Numbered from the stretch's first letter, positions 36,409-45,229 are shown. The stretch is 64,000 nucleotides of DNA from Geosporobacter ferrireducens (GCF_001750685.1 NZ_CP017269.1:434001-498000), one strand, 5' to 3'. Translations and numbers: made by a program. Notes: generated by a model from the letters alone, not told the origin.

Positions 36409-36684
36409 TTGGCAAATATTAAGTCCGCAAAGAAAAGAATTAAAGTAATTCAAGTAAAGACTGTAAGAAACAGAAAAATCAAATCTATCGTAAAAACTGC
36501 GATCAAGAGATTTGAAGAAGCAATCGCTGCTGGTAATTTCGCAGAAGCAAACGACAAGTTCCGTTACGCTGAGAAGAAAATCTTCCAAGCTGCTGCAAAA
36601 GGAACTTTCCACAAAAACGCTGCTTCTAGAAAAGTTGCAAGATTGGCAAAAATGCTTCACAATGCTACAAATCAAGCAGTATAG
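36409..36684 (+). CDS. rpsT: 30S ribosomal protein S20
   Basis: The 91-residue basic helical protein matches S20: ANIKSAKKRIKVIQVKTVRN, then NKFRYAEKKIFQAAAKGTFH and the KNAASRKVARLAK tail. The start is TTG at 36409, 8 bp from AAGGGGG, and gives the canonical MANIKSAKK. The upstream in-frame GTG at 36400 overlaps the ribosome binding site. It is the only rightward gene of the left 44 kb, standing alone between divergent gpr and convergent holA, as is usual in Firmicutes. Confidence 0.97.
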   Translation: MANIKSAKKRIKVIQVKTVRNRKIKSIVKTAIKRFEEAIAAGNFAEANDKFRYAEKKIFQAAAKGTFHKNAASRKVARLAKMLHNATNQAV

Positions 36685-36725
36685 TATTTTTATTTAACAA
36701 CCGTCATGAATTCCCCATAAATATA

Positions 36726-36757
36726 AAAAGCGTACAAGGTACGCTTTTCCGCTTTTT
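36726..36757. terminator. Bidirectional terminator between rpsT and holA
   Basis: AAAAGCGTAC and GTACGCTTTT form a 10-bp stem with an AAG loop. U-rich sequence follows on both strands. It serves rpsT (plus) and the holA end (minus). Confidence 0.88.
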
Positions 36758-36771
36758 TGGTATGCTTTTTC

Positions 36772-37806
36772 CTAGCAAGTAAACTGGCTAATTAACAATT
36801 CGATTGCTAAACGCTGATTCATTGTTCCTTTTTTTATACTTCCATCGGTTTGAAGACATTGATTCATTGCTTTTCGAAGCGCAGCCGTATCAAAATTAAC
36901 AGCTTGCTTTAAATATTTCTTTACAATAAAGGGTTGAATTCCCAACTTTGGCGCGATAGCTGTAGATGTATAGCCCTGAACTTCCATCAGCTTGATCTGA
37001 TAAAGGAATCGAAACTGCCTGGTAATCATATGCAGAATTCTTATTTCCGGCTCTCCTTCAACGAGCATGTCGTTTAATATCTGTAGTGCCTCATCTCCAT
37101 TTTTATCTCCTATGGCCTCAACTAATCGAAAAATATCATTTTCCAGAGTTCTTGGTGCGAGCAGTTCAATATCCTGCTTTGTAACTGCATTTCTTTCCCC
37201 CACATAATTGACCAGCTTGATGATTTCGTTTTCCAGATCCTTTAGGGTCTTTGTTGAATTTCTATCAGAATAGCCAATGATATCTAATAATGCATCAATT
37301 TCTCCTTCTCCAATTTTCTTTTTATGTTTATTAAAAGCTTTTATCACCCATTTGTGAGCATCCTTTCCCGTTAATCTTCCAAATTCCACTACCTTCCCGG
37401 ACTTTCCTATTTCTTTTACAATTTTTCTTCTTTTATCAATTCCCTCACTTACAGAAAATATTAATAAAGTAGTAGAAGGGATATTTGAAAGATAACGAAT
37501 TAACCTTTCCTCTTCCTCATCCGTAATATTCTTTTTCTTTGTCGAAAAGCATTCAAACTCCTTTACCAGCACTACCCTGATTTCGTCCATGAAAGGCAAA
37601 GTCTCACAGGCATTTATAATTTCATCCGCTTTAATCTCCCTGCCATCCAACACTTGATAGTTTAAATCTTGAAATGAGAGATTAATCATCTGCTCCCGAA
37701 TAGCGGCAACAGTATTTTCCATTAAATAATGCTCTGTTCCCCAGAATAAATATAGGCTTGATAATTGCTTATTCTTCAAATCCATTAGTACGTCTTTATA
37801 ATTCAT
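36772..37806 (-). CDS. holA: DNA polymerase III subunit delta
   Basis: The 344-residue clamp-loader subunit opens the beta clamp. It has the N-terminal LYLFWGTEHYLMENTVAAIR (degenerate P-loop region) and VVLVKEFECFSTKK. The AAA+ lid follows, with GYSDRNSTKTLKDLENEIIKL-like sequence, then the collar helices with TLENDIFRLVEAIGDKNGDEAL, QFRFLYQIKLMEVQG and KYLKQAVNFD. The ATG at 37806 has GGAGGAG. It follows comEC, the usual Firmicutes neighbour. Confidence 0.95.
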   Translation of the reverse strand: MNYKDVLMDLKNKQLSSLYLFWGTEHYLMENTVAAIREQMINLSFQDLNYQVLDGREIKADEIINACETLPFMDEIRVVLVKEFECFSTKKKNITDEEEERLIRYLSNIPSTTLLIFSVSEGIDKRRKIVKEIGKSGKVVEFGRLTGKDAHKWVIKAFNKHKKKIGEGEIDALLDIIGYSDRNSTKTLKDLENEIIKLVNYVGERNAVTKQDIELLAPRTLENDIFRLVEAIGDKNGDEALQILNDMLVEGEPEIRILHMITRQFRFLYQIKLMEVQGYTSTAIAPKLGIQPFIVKKYLKQAVNFDTAALRKAMNQCLQTDGSIKKGTMNQRLAIELLISQFTC

Positions 37807-37880
37807 TTTTGCTCCTCCAATCTCCTATCCCTCTTATTTTACCATAAATCCACTCTTTTTCATTTACAGTTTGAAAAGCG

Positions 37881-40229
37881 CTAACGAAAATCCAGCATGG
37901 GATGGATCTGCAAATCGCCATTTTTAATCGTCATGCGTATGGCACCCTGCTGATCGTTTCTATAGATATCAATGTTTCTATGATTAAGCCTGTCTAAAAC
38001 TTGCGGGTGTGGATGCCCGAAATTGTTTCTTCCTACCTGAATTACAGCAATCCTCGGAGGGAATCGATCTAAAAAATCCTCAGTGGTGGAAAATCTGCTG
38101 CCATGGTGGGGTACCTTTAATACATCAACCGGAATAGAGGAATATTCTTGTAAAAGAAGCTGTTCCATCGCCTCTTCGATGTCCCCTGTAAAAAGAATTC
38201 TCTTTCCGTCATGTTCTAGCAAAACTACAAGAGAGTTATTATTTGCATCGTCCCGGCTGCCACGGAGCAGTTCTTTTCCAGGACTGAGAACAGAAAATAC
38301 TGTTTTTTCGTCAATCCTCATCAGATCTCCCTTTTCAGCATAAACTACCTTGACACGATTCTCCTGGCAGTCTTGCTGCAGTGGTGTCCATTCGCTTCTC
38401 TGCAGTGTATCTTTGCTTACAATCAATGCCTCTACAGGCATCTTCCTCACAACTTCGAATAAGCCTCCCATGTGATCTCCATGGGGATGGGATAGTATTA
38501 TCATATGTATCCTGCTGATGTGATTTTTCAACAAGAATTCTATTAAAAATTTATCTTTCTCTTCTTCCTCCTCAAGATCCTTTCTAAAACTTCCCCCTCC
38601 ATCGATCAAAATATTCTTTCCTTCAGCCGTTCGAATCAATGTGCAATCCCCTTGCCCAACATCTACAAAAATGATTTCTTGATTCTTGGGAATGATATTC
38701 AGTATTAAGATTATTCCGAAATAAATGCTAATAATAAAGAAAACAGCCCGTTGCCGAATGGATTTATTTTTTTTGAGAAAGTAACTGTTTTTTGATACGG
38801 ATATATATAGAATTAAATAATAGATGAGCATAAAGAACATACTTGGAGAAACCACATGAAAATATGAATAAGGGAACTGGTAGGCCCATTGGGATAAACA
38901 ATTCACCCCGTAAATCAACAAAAGTATAATTTTTCCTATGAGCTTTGCTGCTGTCATGTAAATAAAAGATATTACTACGGTCAAAAATCCTAAAGGTACT
39001 AGATATCCTATAATAAATATTACAGGAATATTCAAAAGCAAGGCAATAGGAGAAAGTAGGTTAAAGTGGTAGGCAAGGAGAGGCATAGTCCCTAATTGCG
39101 CAGCAGCAGAAGCCGATAAAAGCTGCCTAGGCATGTCTGGCACTCTTCCCAGTTGTTTATAAATCGGCGAATACAATAGCGCAATGGATAGAGCCGCCGC
39201 AAAAGAAAGCTGAAATCCTACATGCATCAGCAGCGTTGGATTGAATGCTAAAAACAGCACTGCTGCAGTACCAATGGCCGACAGGGAATCATACTTCCTA
39301 TTTAAAAAGGGCGCACAGATGAGTATGGAGATCAGTGCAGCAGCACGCATTACGGAGGGAGAAAACCCCGTAACCGCAGCATAGCACCATAGACAACACA
39401 AGATGAATATTGTTCTAGTTGAGTTTCTAAGCTTTCCTAAAAATTTATTTAAAAAAATAAATATAATACCTACATGCAGACCAGAAACTGCAAAGATATG
39501 GGCAATGCCTGTATTTCTATAAATCTTTTGCTGCTTCTCTTCTAACAAATTTTTTTCTCCCATTAAAACTGCCAATAGCATATTTCCCTCTTCCTCAGGG
39601 AAAATCTGTCGTATTTTCTCTGATATAGAGACTTTTATTTTACCGATGTACTTTAAAAAAAGCGGAATCTGCCCCTCCCCTATAGTTCCAATCTGCCAAG
39701 GCTTTAAATACATTACCGTATGGGTATCCTTTGCTTTAAGATATAGGTGATAATCAAACATTCCAGGATTCCGCCGTCTCTCTGGTATACGTAAAGTTCC
39801 TGTTAGAACCACCCGGTCACCTAATCGGGGAAGCTCTGCTTCTTCCCCTTTAGAAACATGTATCAATAGTTTCTCTTTTACAACTGTTTTTTTCTCCACA
39901 GTATGAATTTCCTGCGACAGCACTGTATACTGAATTGAGGTACCGGCCTGTTGATTCCATATATCCCCGATAATAGTAATCTCCTGATTTACAAAATGCC
40001 TAAGCTGTCCTTCATATTCATAATGATTTTTAAAATTTAGACTCCCTAACAAAGCAATAATCAGTAGTAGCCCAAAAACACCATATCTGTTCAATTCTCC
40101 TGCGAATAGGCCAAAAGTGAAAGTAAGAGCCATAGAGAAAATAATGATTTGAAAACCATTATAAAACTGATACTGTAAAGCAATACCTCCAATATATAGA
40201 CATGCTATCCAAACCATTGGTCTTTTCAT
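37881..40229 (-). CDS. comEC: DNA internalization protein ComEC/Rec2
   Basis: The 782-residue protein forms the DNA-uptake channel. It has an N-terminal OB-like domain (about 50-190), the Competence domain with many membrane helices (about 215-500, with IFAVSGLHVGIIF and GFSPSVMRAA), and a C-terminal metallo-beta-lactamase domain (about 520-782, with DVGQGDCTLIRT, LSHPHGDHMGGL, FTGDIE and VPHHGS). The ATG at 40229 has AGAGGA upstream. The GTG at 40247 is in the same site. No comEA is adjacent, so natural transformation is not shown by this gene alone. Confidence 0.95.
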   Translation of the reverse strand: MKRPMVWIACLYIGGIALQYQFYNGFQIIIFSMALTFTFGLFAGELNRYGVFGLLLIIALLGSLNFKNHYEYEGQLRHFVNQEITIIGDIWNQQAGTSIQYTVLSQEIHTVEKKTVVKEKLLIHVSKGEEAELPRLGDRVVLTGTLRIPERRRNPGMFDYHLYLKAKDTHTVMYLKPWQIGTIGEGQIPLFLKYIGKIKVSISEKIRQIFPEEEGNMLLAVLMGEKNLLEEKQQKIYRNTGIAHIFAVSGLHVGIIFIFLNKFLGKLRNSTRTIFILCCLWCYAAVTGFSPSVMRAAALISILICAPFLNRKYDSLSAIGTAAVLFLAFNPTLLMHVGFQLSFAAALSIALLYSPIYKQLGRVPDMPRQLLSASAAAQLGTMPLLAYHFNLLSPIALLLNIPVIFIIGYLVPLGFLTVVISFIYMTAAKLIGKIILLLIYGVNCLSQWAYQFPYSYFHVVSPSMFFMLIYYLILYISVSKNSYFLKKNKSIRQRAVFFIISIYFGIILILNIIPKNQEIIFVDVGQGDCTLIRTAEGKNILIDGGGSFRKDLEEEEEKDKFLIEFLLKNHISRIHMIILSHPHGDHMGGLFEVVRKMPVEALIVSKDTLQRSEWTPLQQDCQENRVKVVYAEKGDLMRIDEKTVFSVLSPGKELLRGSRDDANNNSLVVLLEHDGKRILFTGDIEEAMEQLLLQEYSSIPVDVLKVPHHGSRFSTTEDFLDRFPPRIAVIQVGRNNFGHPHPQVLDRLNHRNIDIYRNDQQGAIRMTIKNGDLQIHPMLDFR

Positions 40230-40322
40230 AAGGAGTTCCTCTTTCACAAATTTTCACTAGATATTTCTACAAATTTTCTTTAATTTCCTTTTTTATACAA
40301 TTGTTTTTTGATAAATAATGCA

Positions 40323-40361
40323 AAAGAGATGTACTTCTTTGAAAGAAATACATCTCTTTTT
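40323..40361. terminator. Terminator after the YibE/F gene
   Basis: AGAGATGTA and TACATCTCT form an outer 9-bp stem, with inner CTTT/AAAG pairing, and are followed by UUUUG on the minus strand. It separates the YibE/F gene from comEC. Confidence 0.85.
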
Positions 40362-40367
40362 AACCAA

Positions 40368-41480
40368 TCATTGCTTTTTTTCTTTTTTCGCAGCTTCTCT
40401 TATTAATAAAACACTTGAAACCGCTGCAGTAATTGGAATTGTAAGGATTAATCCGGTACTTCCTGATAATGCACGCACCACCTCAGTTGCAATAATATCC
40501 AGATTTAATATCTTAACCAATGAAGTTTCGTAAGCCATAAAAATTAGAAGCAGCGGAATAGAACTACCCGTATAAGCGAGAATTAGCGTATTGGTCATAG
40601 TACCCATAACATCTCTGCCTACATTCATTCCCGCCATGAACAACTCTTTCCTATGAAGTTTAGGATTTGCCCGGTAGATCTCATCCATAGCAGAAGCAAT
40701 AGACATACCAATATCCATAACAGCTCCTAATGCACCCATGATAATTCCTGAAAAAAGAAGTCCTTTAAAATCAAAATTTACTTCCTGCGGAATATACAGC
40801 AACATTGTTGCTTCTTCACTGCTTAAACCTGTAAGTTTAATTTTACTTCCGATATAGTAAGCCAGTAATCCTGCCACAATGACGCCTGTAGTGGTTCCAA
40901 TAATCGCCGCAATACTTTTGCTATTTACTCCCGCAATGATAAATAGCGTAATAACAGTTATTCCAATGGAAACAAAAACAGTTACAGGTACAGGATTTAC
41001 ACCAGATAAAATCAGCGGAAGCAAAATCTTAAGTACTGCAAAAATGGTGACAGTAAGACTGATCACTGATTTTAAACCTTTAATCCTTCCGATCAATAGG
41101 AGCAGAATTACAAAGATGAGATATAAATAAAGAATATAATCCTGTCTCATATAATCAGCGACAAATACGTCTATATCACCGTTTTCCAACTCGTCAACCA
41201 CCACAACGATCTTATCTCCAACCTTTACTGGAATATCATAGACAAAGCTTCCTGAGAGATTGTTATGAACCTCAAAAACTTCATTTTTATACTTACCGCT
41301 GGTAATTTTCAACTGTACCGTTTGAATCTGTTCAACTCCTGACATTTCATCGGATGAATCTTCAATATCGTCGACTCCAATAACGATAGCTGTTTCCGTA
41401 TAGCTATCCACCGGTTCTGCCAAACTAATGGAAAACGCTGCCATCAAAAAAACAAATACGCACAACAATAATTTTTTCAT
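40368..41480 (-). CDS. YibE/F family membrane protein
   Basis: The 370-residue protein has a signal/anchor (LLLCVFVFLMAAFSISLA), then an extracytoplasmic region (about 20-120) with AIVIGVDDIEDSSDE and VVVVDELENGDIDVFVADYM. About eight membrane helices follow, containing the family motifs TTTGVIVAGLLAYYI, GALGAVMDIGMSIASAMDEI, NVGRDVMGTMTNTLILAYTG and ALSGSTGLILTIPITA. The transport or enzymatic role is not known. The ATG at 41480 has GGGGGAGGAG. The gene is monocistronic between two terminators. Confidence 0.9.
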   Translation of the reverse strand: MKKLLLCVFVFLMAAFSISLAEPVDSYTETAIVIGVDDIEDSSDEMSGVEQIQTVQLKITSGKYKNEVFEVHNNLSGSFVYDIPVKVGDKIVVVVDELENGDIDVFVADYMRQDYILYLYLIFVILLLLIGRIKGLKSVISLTVTIFAVLKILLPLILSGVNPVPVTVFVSIGITVITLFIIAGVNSKSIAAIIGTTTGVIVAGLLAYYIGSKIKLTGLSSEEATMLLYIPQEVNFDFKGLLFSGIIMGALGAVMDIGMSIASAMDEIYRANPKLHRKELFMAGMNVGRDVMGTMTNTLILAYTGSSIPLLLIFMAYETSLVKILNLDIIATEVVRALSGSTGLILTIPITAAVSSVLLIREAAKKEKKQ

Positions 41481-41529
41481 TTGCTTCTCCTCCCCCTGTC
41501 CATTATAACACGGGTCCATAGGAGAATAA

Positions 41530-41568
41530 AATAAAAGAAAGATCTCTTATAATAAAAGATCTTTCTCA
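41530..41568 (-). terminator. Terminator after the 102-residue gene
   Basis: AGAAAGATCT (41536-41545) and AGATCTTTCT (41559-41568) form a stem followed by UUUAUUUU on the minus strand, 11 bp after the stop at 41580. Confidence 0.85.
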
Positions 41569-41579
41569 TTTGTATATTC

Positions 41580-41888
41580 TTATTCCATTAACTCTTTTTC
41601 GTCTCTTAAATAGTTGGCACGATAACGTACAGAAGTATGATCATTTCCTGTATAAATTAAATCTGCTTCAATATTTATACTATGATTATTTCTATCATAA
41701 TTGACCTCTACATTTTCAACCCTTGCATCATCTTGATAATAGTCGAGATATTGCCAAAGAATATCTTTTGCATTTTCTACACTAACATTGTCTTCATATG
41801 CAATAAGATATTCTTTTTCCGGTACTTCAATATATAACTTGTATTTATCTGCAAGTTTAACCCGTCGTTCACTAACAATGTCAATCAT
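41580..41888 (-). CDS. Uncharacterised 102-residue protein
   Basis: I do not recognise this protein. It is small, acidic and predicted mostly beta, without cysteines or membrane segments: DIVSERRVKLADKYKLYIEV, then an acidic middle (LDYYQDDARVENVEVNYD) and NYLRDEKELME at the end. The ATG at 41888 is 7 bp from AAGGAAG. The longer frame to 41906 is less likely. It is a single gene with its own terminator, about 100 bp from the next gene. Confidence 0.7.
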   Translation of the reverse strand: MIDIVSERRVKLADKYKLYIEVPEKEYLIAYEDNVSVENAKDILWQYLDYYQDDARVENVEVNYDRNNHSINIEADLIYTGNDHTSVRYRANYLRDEKELME

Positions 41889-41993
41889 AAGCACACTTCC
41901 TTTCAACTCTTCCTATATTTCATCTATCCTTAGTATATCCTAGAAAGATTGAAAGCTTACTAAACGCCGCCTGCCATTATATAACATGATACA

Positions 41994-42734
41994 CTATCCT
42001 ATTGGATAGCTTTTCATTTCTTCTGATAATATCAACTGTCCATCGTATGCACTTCCAGCTTCATCCAATATTTCCTGTAAATTATATCCCGGCCAAAAAT
42101 GAGTAAGCAATAGTTTCTTGACATGCCCTTGTGTTGCGACCTGTCCAGCTTCCATTGCTGATAAATGCGGTGTTGTAGCTGTTTTGTCCCGTTCCAGCAC
42201 ACCAGCCTCGCATAACAGTAAATCTGCATTTTTTGAAAAATCAATAAGTTGGGAACAATATCTTGTATCTGCAGAAAACACAAATTTCTTTTCTTTATTC
42301 TCAATCCCAATAGCATAAGTTTCTACAGGATGATCCATTTTCTTAAAACTAATCTTCAATCCCTGCTCATGAACAACTAAATTTTCTTCAATCGCTTGTA
42401 TCAAAAATGCATTTTCAAATTGAAGCTTTTCAAAATCTCCCTGAGGTGTTGCAGGTGCATATAAAGGTATAGTTTTATGAAAGAGCCCTTTCATTTTATT
42501 GATTCCTATTGCATATCTTAACACCATCGCATCGGATATATGGTCACTATGTAAATGACTAAGTATGATTAGATCTAATTCTTCTAAAGAAGTCAATACT
42601 TGCTGTAATCTGCTTAAAGTGCCATTGCCGCAATCGATCAGTATCTTTGCACCTTCCCCTTCAAACAAATATCCAGAGCAAGCACCCCCTGCCGTTGGAT
42701 AAGGTCCCCAGTTCCCTAGAACGGTTAATTTCAT
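41994..42734 (-). CDS. MBL-fold metallo-hydrolase (YhfI / RNase Z-like)
   Basis: The 246-residue enzyme has the metallo-beta-lactamase core. It begins KLTVLGNWGPYPTAGGACSG, and ILIDCGNGTLSRLQQV leads to the HxHxDH motif LSHLHSDHISD (about 58-68). FVFSADTRYC supplies a further metal-binding Asp and LLLTHFWPGY a late His. The family includes YhfI and is related to tRNase Z and arylsulfatase-like enzymes. The substrate is unknown, and there is no exosite arm typical of tRNase Z. The ATG at 42734 has GGAAGGTGA. Confidence 0.87.
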   Translation of the reverse strand: MKLTVLGNWGPYPTAGGACSGYLFEGEGAKILIDCGNGTLSRLQQVLTSLEELDLIILSHLHSDHISDAMVLRYAIGINKMKGLFHKTIPLYAPATPQGDFEKLQFENAFLIQAIEENLVVHEQGLKISFKKMDHPVETYAIGIENKEKKFVFSADTRYCSQLIDFSKNADLLLCEAGVLERDKTATTPHLSAMEAGQVATQGHVKKLLLTHFWPGYNLQEILDEAGSAYDGQLILSEEMKSYPIG

Positions 42735-42801
42735 ATTCAGCTCACCTTCCCTTTTTCTTCATTTTATCATCATAAATAGTTTTCGCAATATAAAAAATAA
42801 T

Positions 42802-42822
42802 AGACTCTCAAAATGAGAGTCT
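42802..42822. terminator. Distal copy of the duplicated terminator stem
   Basis: A perfect palindrome (AGACTCTC and GAGAGTCT around AAAAT) is followed on the minus strand by AUUAUUUUUUAUAUU. This copy has the U tract and looks like the original terminator of the ECF transporter gene, now displaced from it by the inserted element. Confidence 0.75.
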
Positions 42823-42974
42823 GAGGTTGTTGAAAAAGTCAACAATATCCAGGCTGTTCAAAATTCCTTAGATTCGAGGCGCAAGAAAATCTAGCGACCG
42901 CAGCGTATACAGTAATACGTAAGGATGCTGGATTTTTGCAGCAACGAAGAAGATAAGGGATTTTCAACAGTCTG
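42823..42974. mobile_element. 152-bp non-coding MITE-like palindromic element
   Basis: The segment is bounded by two identical 21-bp copies of the terminator palindrome (42802-42822 and 42975-42995), as expected for a target duplication. Near its ends are TGTTGAAAA (left) and TTTTCAACA (right), inverted. It contains a 7-bp hairpin (42827-42845) and a large imperfect palindrome (42854-42970) centred on CGTATACAGTAATACG. It has no coding capacity and is less AT-rich than its surroundings. It resembles miniature inverted-repeat elements or REP-type palindromes. No second copy was seen in the window. Confidence 0.65.
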
Positions 42975-42995
42975 AGACTCTCAAAATGAGAGTCT
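42975..42995. repeat. Proximal copy of the 21-bp terminator palindrome
   Basis: Identical in all 21 positions to 42802-42822. The ECF transporter stop codon (42994-42996) overlaps its end. On the minus strand it is followed by the element sequence, not by a U tract, so it probably no longer terminates efficiently. Confidence 0.85.
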
Positions 42996-43533
42996 ATGCC
43001 TTATGAATCGTACTCTTTAAGCTTTCAAATACCTTCATGCGTTCCAGTGCAAGTACTAGCGGTGCAGCTAATACACCGCCGCCTACCGCCTGGGTAATAT
43101 TCCCAGGCACGCCTGTAAAAGCTGCCGCAAAGCCACGTAATATACTTTCATAAGCAAGATATCCAAAAACCATGATCAAACCGCCTAAAAACACTGCCAC
43201 GCCGAAAACTGTCATTTTTTTCATCACAGCTGAATCCTGGGTTACAAGCTTATGATAAATATATCCTACTACCAGTGCGTCCAACCCTTTAATTACAAAA
43301 GTTGCCGGTGCATAGATTCCATACCCGGAAAATAAGTCTGCCAGCATAGAGCCCATCGCCGCTGCTAAACTACCAGCGACAGGACCTAATAATATACCGC
43401 TAAGATAAACCATACTATCTCCTATATGAATAAATCCGCCTGTAGGGGTAGGCACCTGGATCAGCATTGTTCCTACCATTACAAGAGAAGCTACCAATCC
43501 TGTCATTATCAATTTTTTGATACCAAATTTCAT
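42994..43533 (-). CDS. ECF transporter S component
   Basis: The 179-residue membrane protein is a substrate-binding S component of an energy-coupling factor vitamin transporter. About six membrane helices are visible. Family landmarks are PTPTGGFIHIGDSMVYLSGI and GPVAGSLAAAMGSMLADLFS, with FVIKGLDALVVGYIYHKL after them and the glycine-rich GGGVLAAPLVLALE near the end. The substrate cannot be told from sequence. The EcfA/EcfT energising module is not encoded nearby, as is usual for group II S components. There is no recognisable riboswitch upstream. The ATG at 43533 has GGAAGGTG. Confidence 0.88.
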   Translation of the reverse strand: MKFGIKKLIMTGLVASLVMVGTMLIQVPTPTGGFIHIGDSMVYLSGILLGPVAGSLAAAMGSMLADLFSGYGIYAPATFVIKGLDALVVGYIYHKLVTQDSAVMKKMTVFGVAVFLGGLIMVFGYLAYESILRGFAAAFTGVPGNITQAVGGGVLAAPLVLALERMKVFESLKSTIHKA

Positions 43534-43633
43534 GATTGTATCACACCTTCCTTAAAATTGTATCGTTATGCATTGCTATAATTTTATTATATCATCATTG
43601 CATTCTACTGTAAATAGCACATTTCAAATAAAT

Positions 43634-43669
43634 CCCGCCGACAATTGTACCAGTACAATTGTCGGCGGG
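43634..43669. terminator. Strong terminator after the Crp/Fnr gene
   Basis: A perfect 16-bp GC-rich-based stem (CCCGCCGACAATTGTA with its complement, CCAG loop) is followed by AUUUAUUU on the minus strand and GUUUAUUUU on the plus strand. It lies 18 bp after the stop at 43688. Confidence 0.92.
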
Positions 43670-43687
43670 GTTTATTTTCTCTAACGA

Positions 43688-44374
43688 TTAAGATTGAAGC
43701 CACGCTTTTAATTTATCCATATTTTTTATGATAATTTTTTTTCCGCTGATATCGATGGAACCTTCCTTTTTAAATTGGCTCAAGGCCCTACTGACAGTTT
43801 CTCGTGCAGTTCCAATCATATTGGCTAATTCCTGTCTTGATAAGTCTAATTTCAAATCAATCGCTCCGTTTTTCTCAACACCATGATCGTCAGCCAGCTT
43901 AATAAGTATTTGTGCTGTTCTTACATAGGTATCACTTAAAGCCATTTGCTTCAACTTCATCTGTGACATATATAGCCTTTTATTTAATATTTTAATAATC
44001 TGTAGGGCTAAATCTGCATTTTGCCTCACTAATTCTTCTAAATCTACATTCATAATGATGCCAATTACTGCATCCTCCATTACTTCAGCGGTTGCAGGGT
44101 ACATAACATTGTTGAAGAGCGTTACTTCTGCAAAAACATCTCCAGTTCCATAAATATTCAAAATCAACTCTCTTCCATCACTGGATGCCTTTGATATTTT
44201 TATTTTACCTGATTTTATGAAATGTAACGCCTCGCCTTTATCTCCTTCCATGAAGATAATCGTCCCTTTTCTATACTTTTTTTCTATCGTAATCGATGAA
44301 ATTTTTTCTAATGATACTTGATCCAACTGTGAAAATATCGGTATATGCTTGATTAGTTCTATATTTTTATTCAT
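43688..44374 (-). CDS. Crp/Fnr family transcriptional regulator
   Basis: The 228-residue protein has an N-terminal cyclic-nucleotide-binding-type beta roll (KGTIIFMEGDKGEALHFIKS, GDVFAEVTLFNNVMYPATAE) and a dimer helix. The C-terminal HTH_Crp domain contains LDLSRQELANMIGTARETVS and RALSQFKKEGSIDI. There is no N-terminal cysteine cluster as in FNR, so oxygen sensing by 4Fe-4S is unlikely; heme or another effector is possible. The recognition helix (TARETVSRALSQF) resembles that of Crp, in line with the CRP-type sites nearby. The ATG at 44374 follows GAGGGG. It is divergent from the siroheme gene and is its likely regulator. Confidence 0.93.
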   Translation of the reverse strand: MNKNIELIKHIPIFSQLDQVSLEKISSITIEKKYRKGTIIFMEGDKGEALHFIKSGKIKISKASSDGRELILNIYGTGDVFAEVTLFNNVMYPATAEVMEDAVIGIIMNVDLEELVRQNADLALQIIKILNKRLYMSQMKLKQMALSDTYVRTAQILIKLADDHGVEKNGAIDLKLDLSRQELANMIGTARETVSRALSQFKKEGSIDISGKKIIIKNMDKLKAWLQS

Positions 44375-44433
44375 AAGACCCCTCATTTCCGGTTAGGATA
44401 AATTTACTTCATCGTGTCTAGTAATCACAAAGG

Positions 44434-44447
44434 TGATACAAATCACA
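44434..44447. promoter_or_regulatory. CRP-type palindrome in the regulator/siroheme-gene intergenic region
   Basis: GTGAT-ACAA-ATCAC is a perfect 5-4-5 inverted repeat equal to the Crp core consensus. It is embedded in a cluster of ATCAC and GTGAT half-sites from 44425 to 44460, with further palindromes at 44425-44438 and 44443-44460. Its centre is about 63 bp upstream of the start expected from TATAAT at 44492-44497, close to a class I activator position. It could also autoregulate the crp gene. Confidence 0.7.
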
Positions 44448-44539
44448 AGAAATTGTGATATATATAGTATGTGTTACCATTATTGCCTATTATAATTGAA
44501 TTAGCAACAGAAAACAACCTCAAAAAGGAGGAGATATAG

Positions 44540-45214
44540 ATGGACGCACCTAAATATGCGACCCTGCAAAAAGTTAGAGACGGCAAGAAAACTTATGGTG
44601 TAACACCAAGAATACCAGGGGGTTTTATTAAACCTGATCAGTTAATAAAAATTGCGGAGGTAGCTGCAAAATACAATGGTACTTTAAAAATCACATCAGG
44701 TCAACGGGTTGCCATACTAGGTCTACAGCCGGAGGATGTAGATAAAGTATGGGAGGAATTGGGCATGGAACCTGCGGTATTGTCACCTTATTCTGTAAAA
44801 AATGTAGAAATGTGCCCGGCATCCTTTTGCAAAAGAGCAAAACAAAATTCTCTACGGTTGGGTATGAAACTGGAAAAAACCTTATACGGTGCCGCTGCGC
44901 CAAATCGTACAAAAGTAGGAGTCGCCGGATGCCGTAATGCCTGCACCAGTGTTTATTCAAAAGACATTGGCGTCATAGCAGATGTAGATGGTTATATGGT
45001 AACTGTTGGAGGGAGCGCTGGTTTTCATCAAAGACTGTCTGATATTGTTACGGTTGGCCTTACAGAAGATGATGCATTTGTATTGGTAAAGATTATTTTG
45101 GAATACTATAATCATCACGCCTCTGTTGGTGAAAAAATGGGAGATTTTATCGATCGCATCAGCTTTACTAAGTTTCAGAAGGATGTTATGGAGATCTTTA
45201 AAAAATCTAAATAA
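44540..45214 (+). CDS. Small nitrite/sulfite reductase-like siroheme and 4Fe-4S protein
   Basis: The 224-residue protein has one ferredoxin-like half-domain (YGVTPRIPGGFIKPDQLIKI, GTLKITSGQRVAILGL) followed by the 4Fe-4S/siroheme domain. The cysteine motif is C-PASF-C (about 92-97) and GC-RNA-C (about 131-135), then the siroheme pocket. It is about half the size of full assimilatory enzymes, as in small sulfite-reductase-like proteins of anaerobes. Whether it reduces nitrite, sulfite or another substrate is not decidable. The ATG at 44540 has AAAGGAGGAG. It is first of three rightward genes ending with DUF1858. Confidence 0.88.
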   Translation: MDAPKYATLQKVRDGKKTYGVTPRIPGGFIKPDQLIKIAEVAAKYNGTLKITSGQRVAILGLQPEDVDKVWEELGMEPAVLSPYSVKNVEMCPASFCKRAKQNSLRLGMKLEKTLYGAAAPNRTKVGVAGCRNACTSVYSKDIGVIADVDGYMVTVGGSAGFHQRLSDIVTVGLTEDDAFVLVKIILEYYNHHASVGEKMGDFIDRISFTKFQKDVMEIFKKSK

Positions 45215-45215
45215 T

Positions 45216-45229
45216 GTGATTCACATCAC
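45216..45229. promoter_or_regulatory. Second CRP-type palindrome, before the 220-residue gene
   Basis: GTGAT-TCAC-ATCAC has the same half-sites and spacing as the site at 44434-44447. It lies 1 bp after the siroheme gene stop. With the -10 candidate TACACT (45252-45257) the centre would be about -41.5, the class II activator position. Confidence 0.65.

Noticed and set aside
42823..42974. Interpretation of the MITE-like segment as a small RNA gene
   Set aside because: Flanking 21-bp direct copies and inverted ends fit an inserted element better, and no promoter was seen within it.
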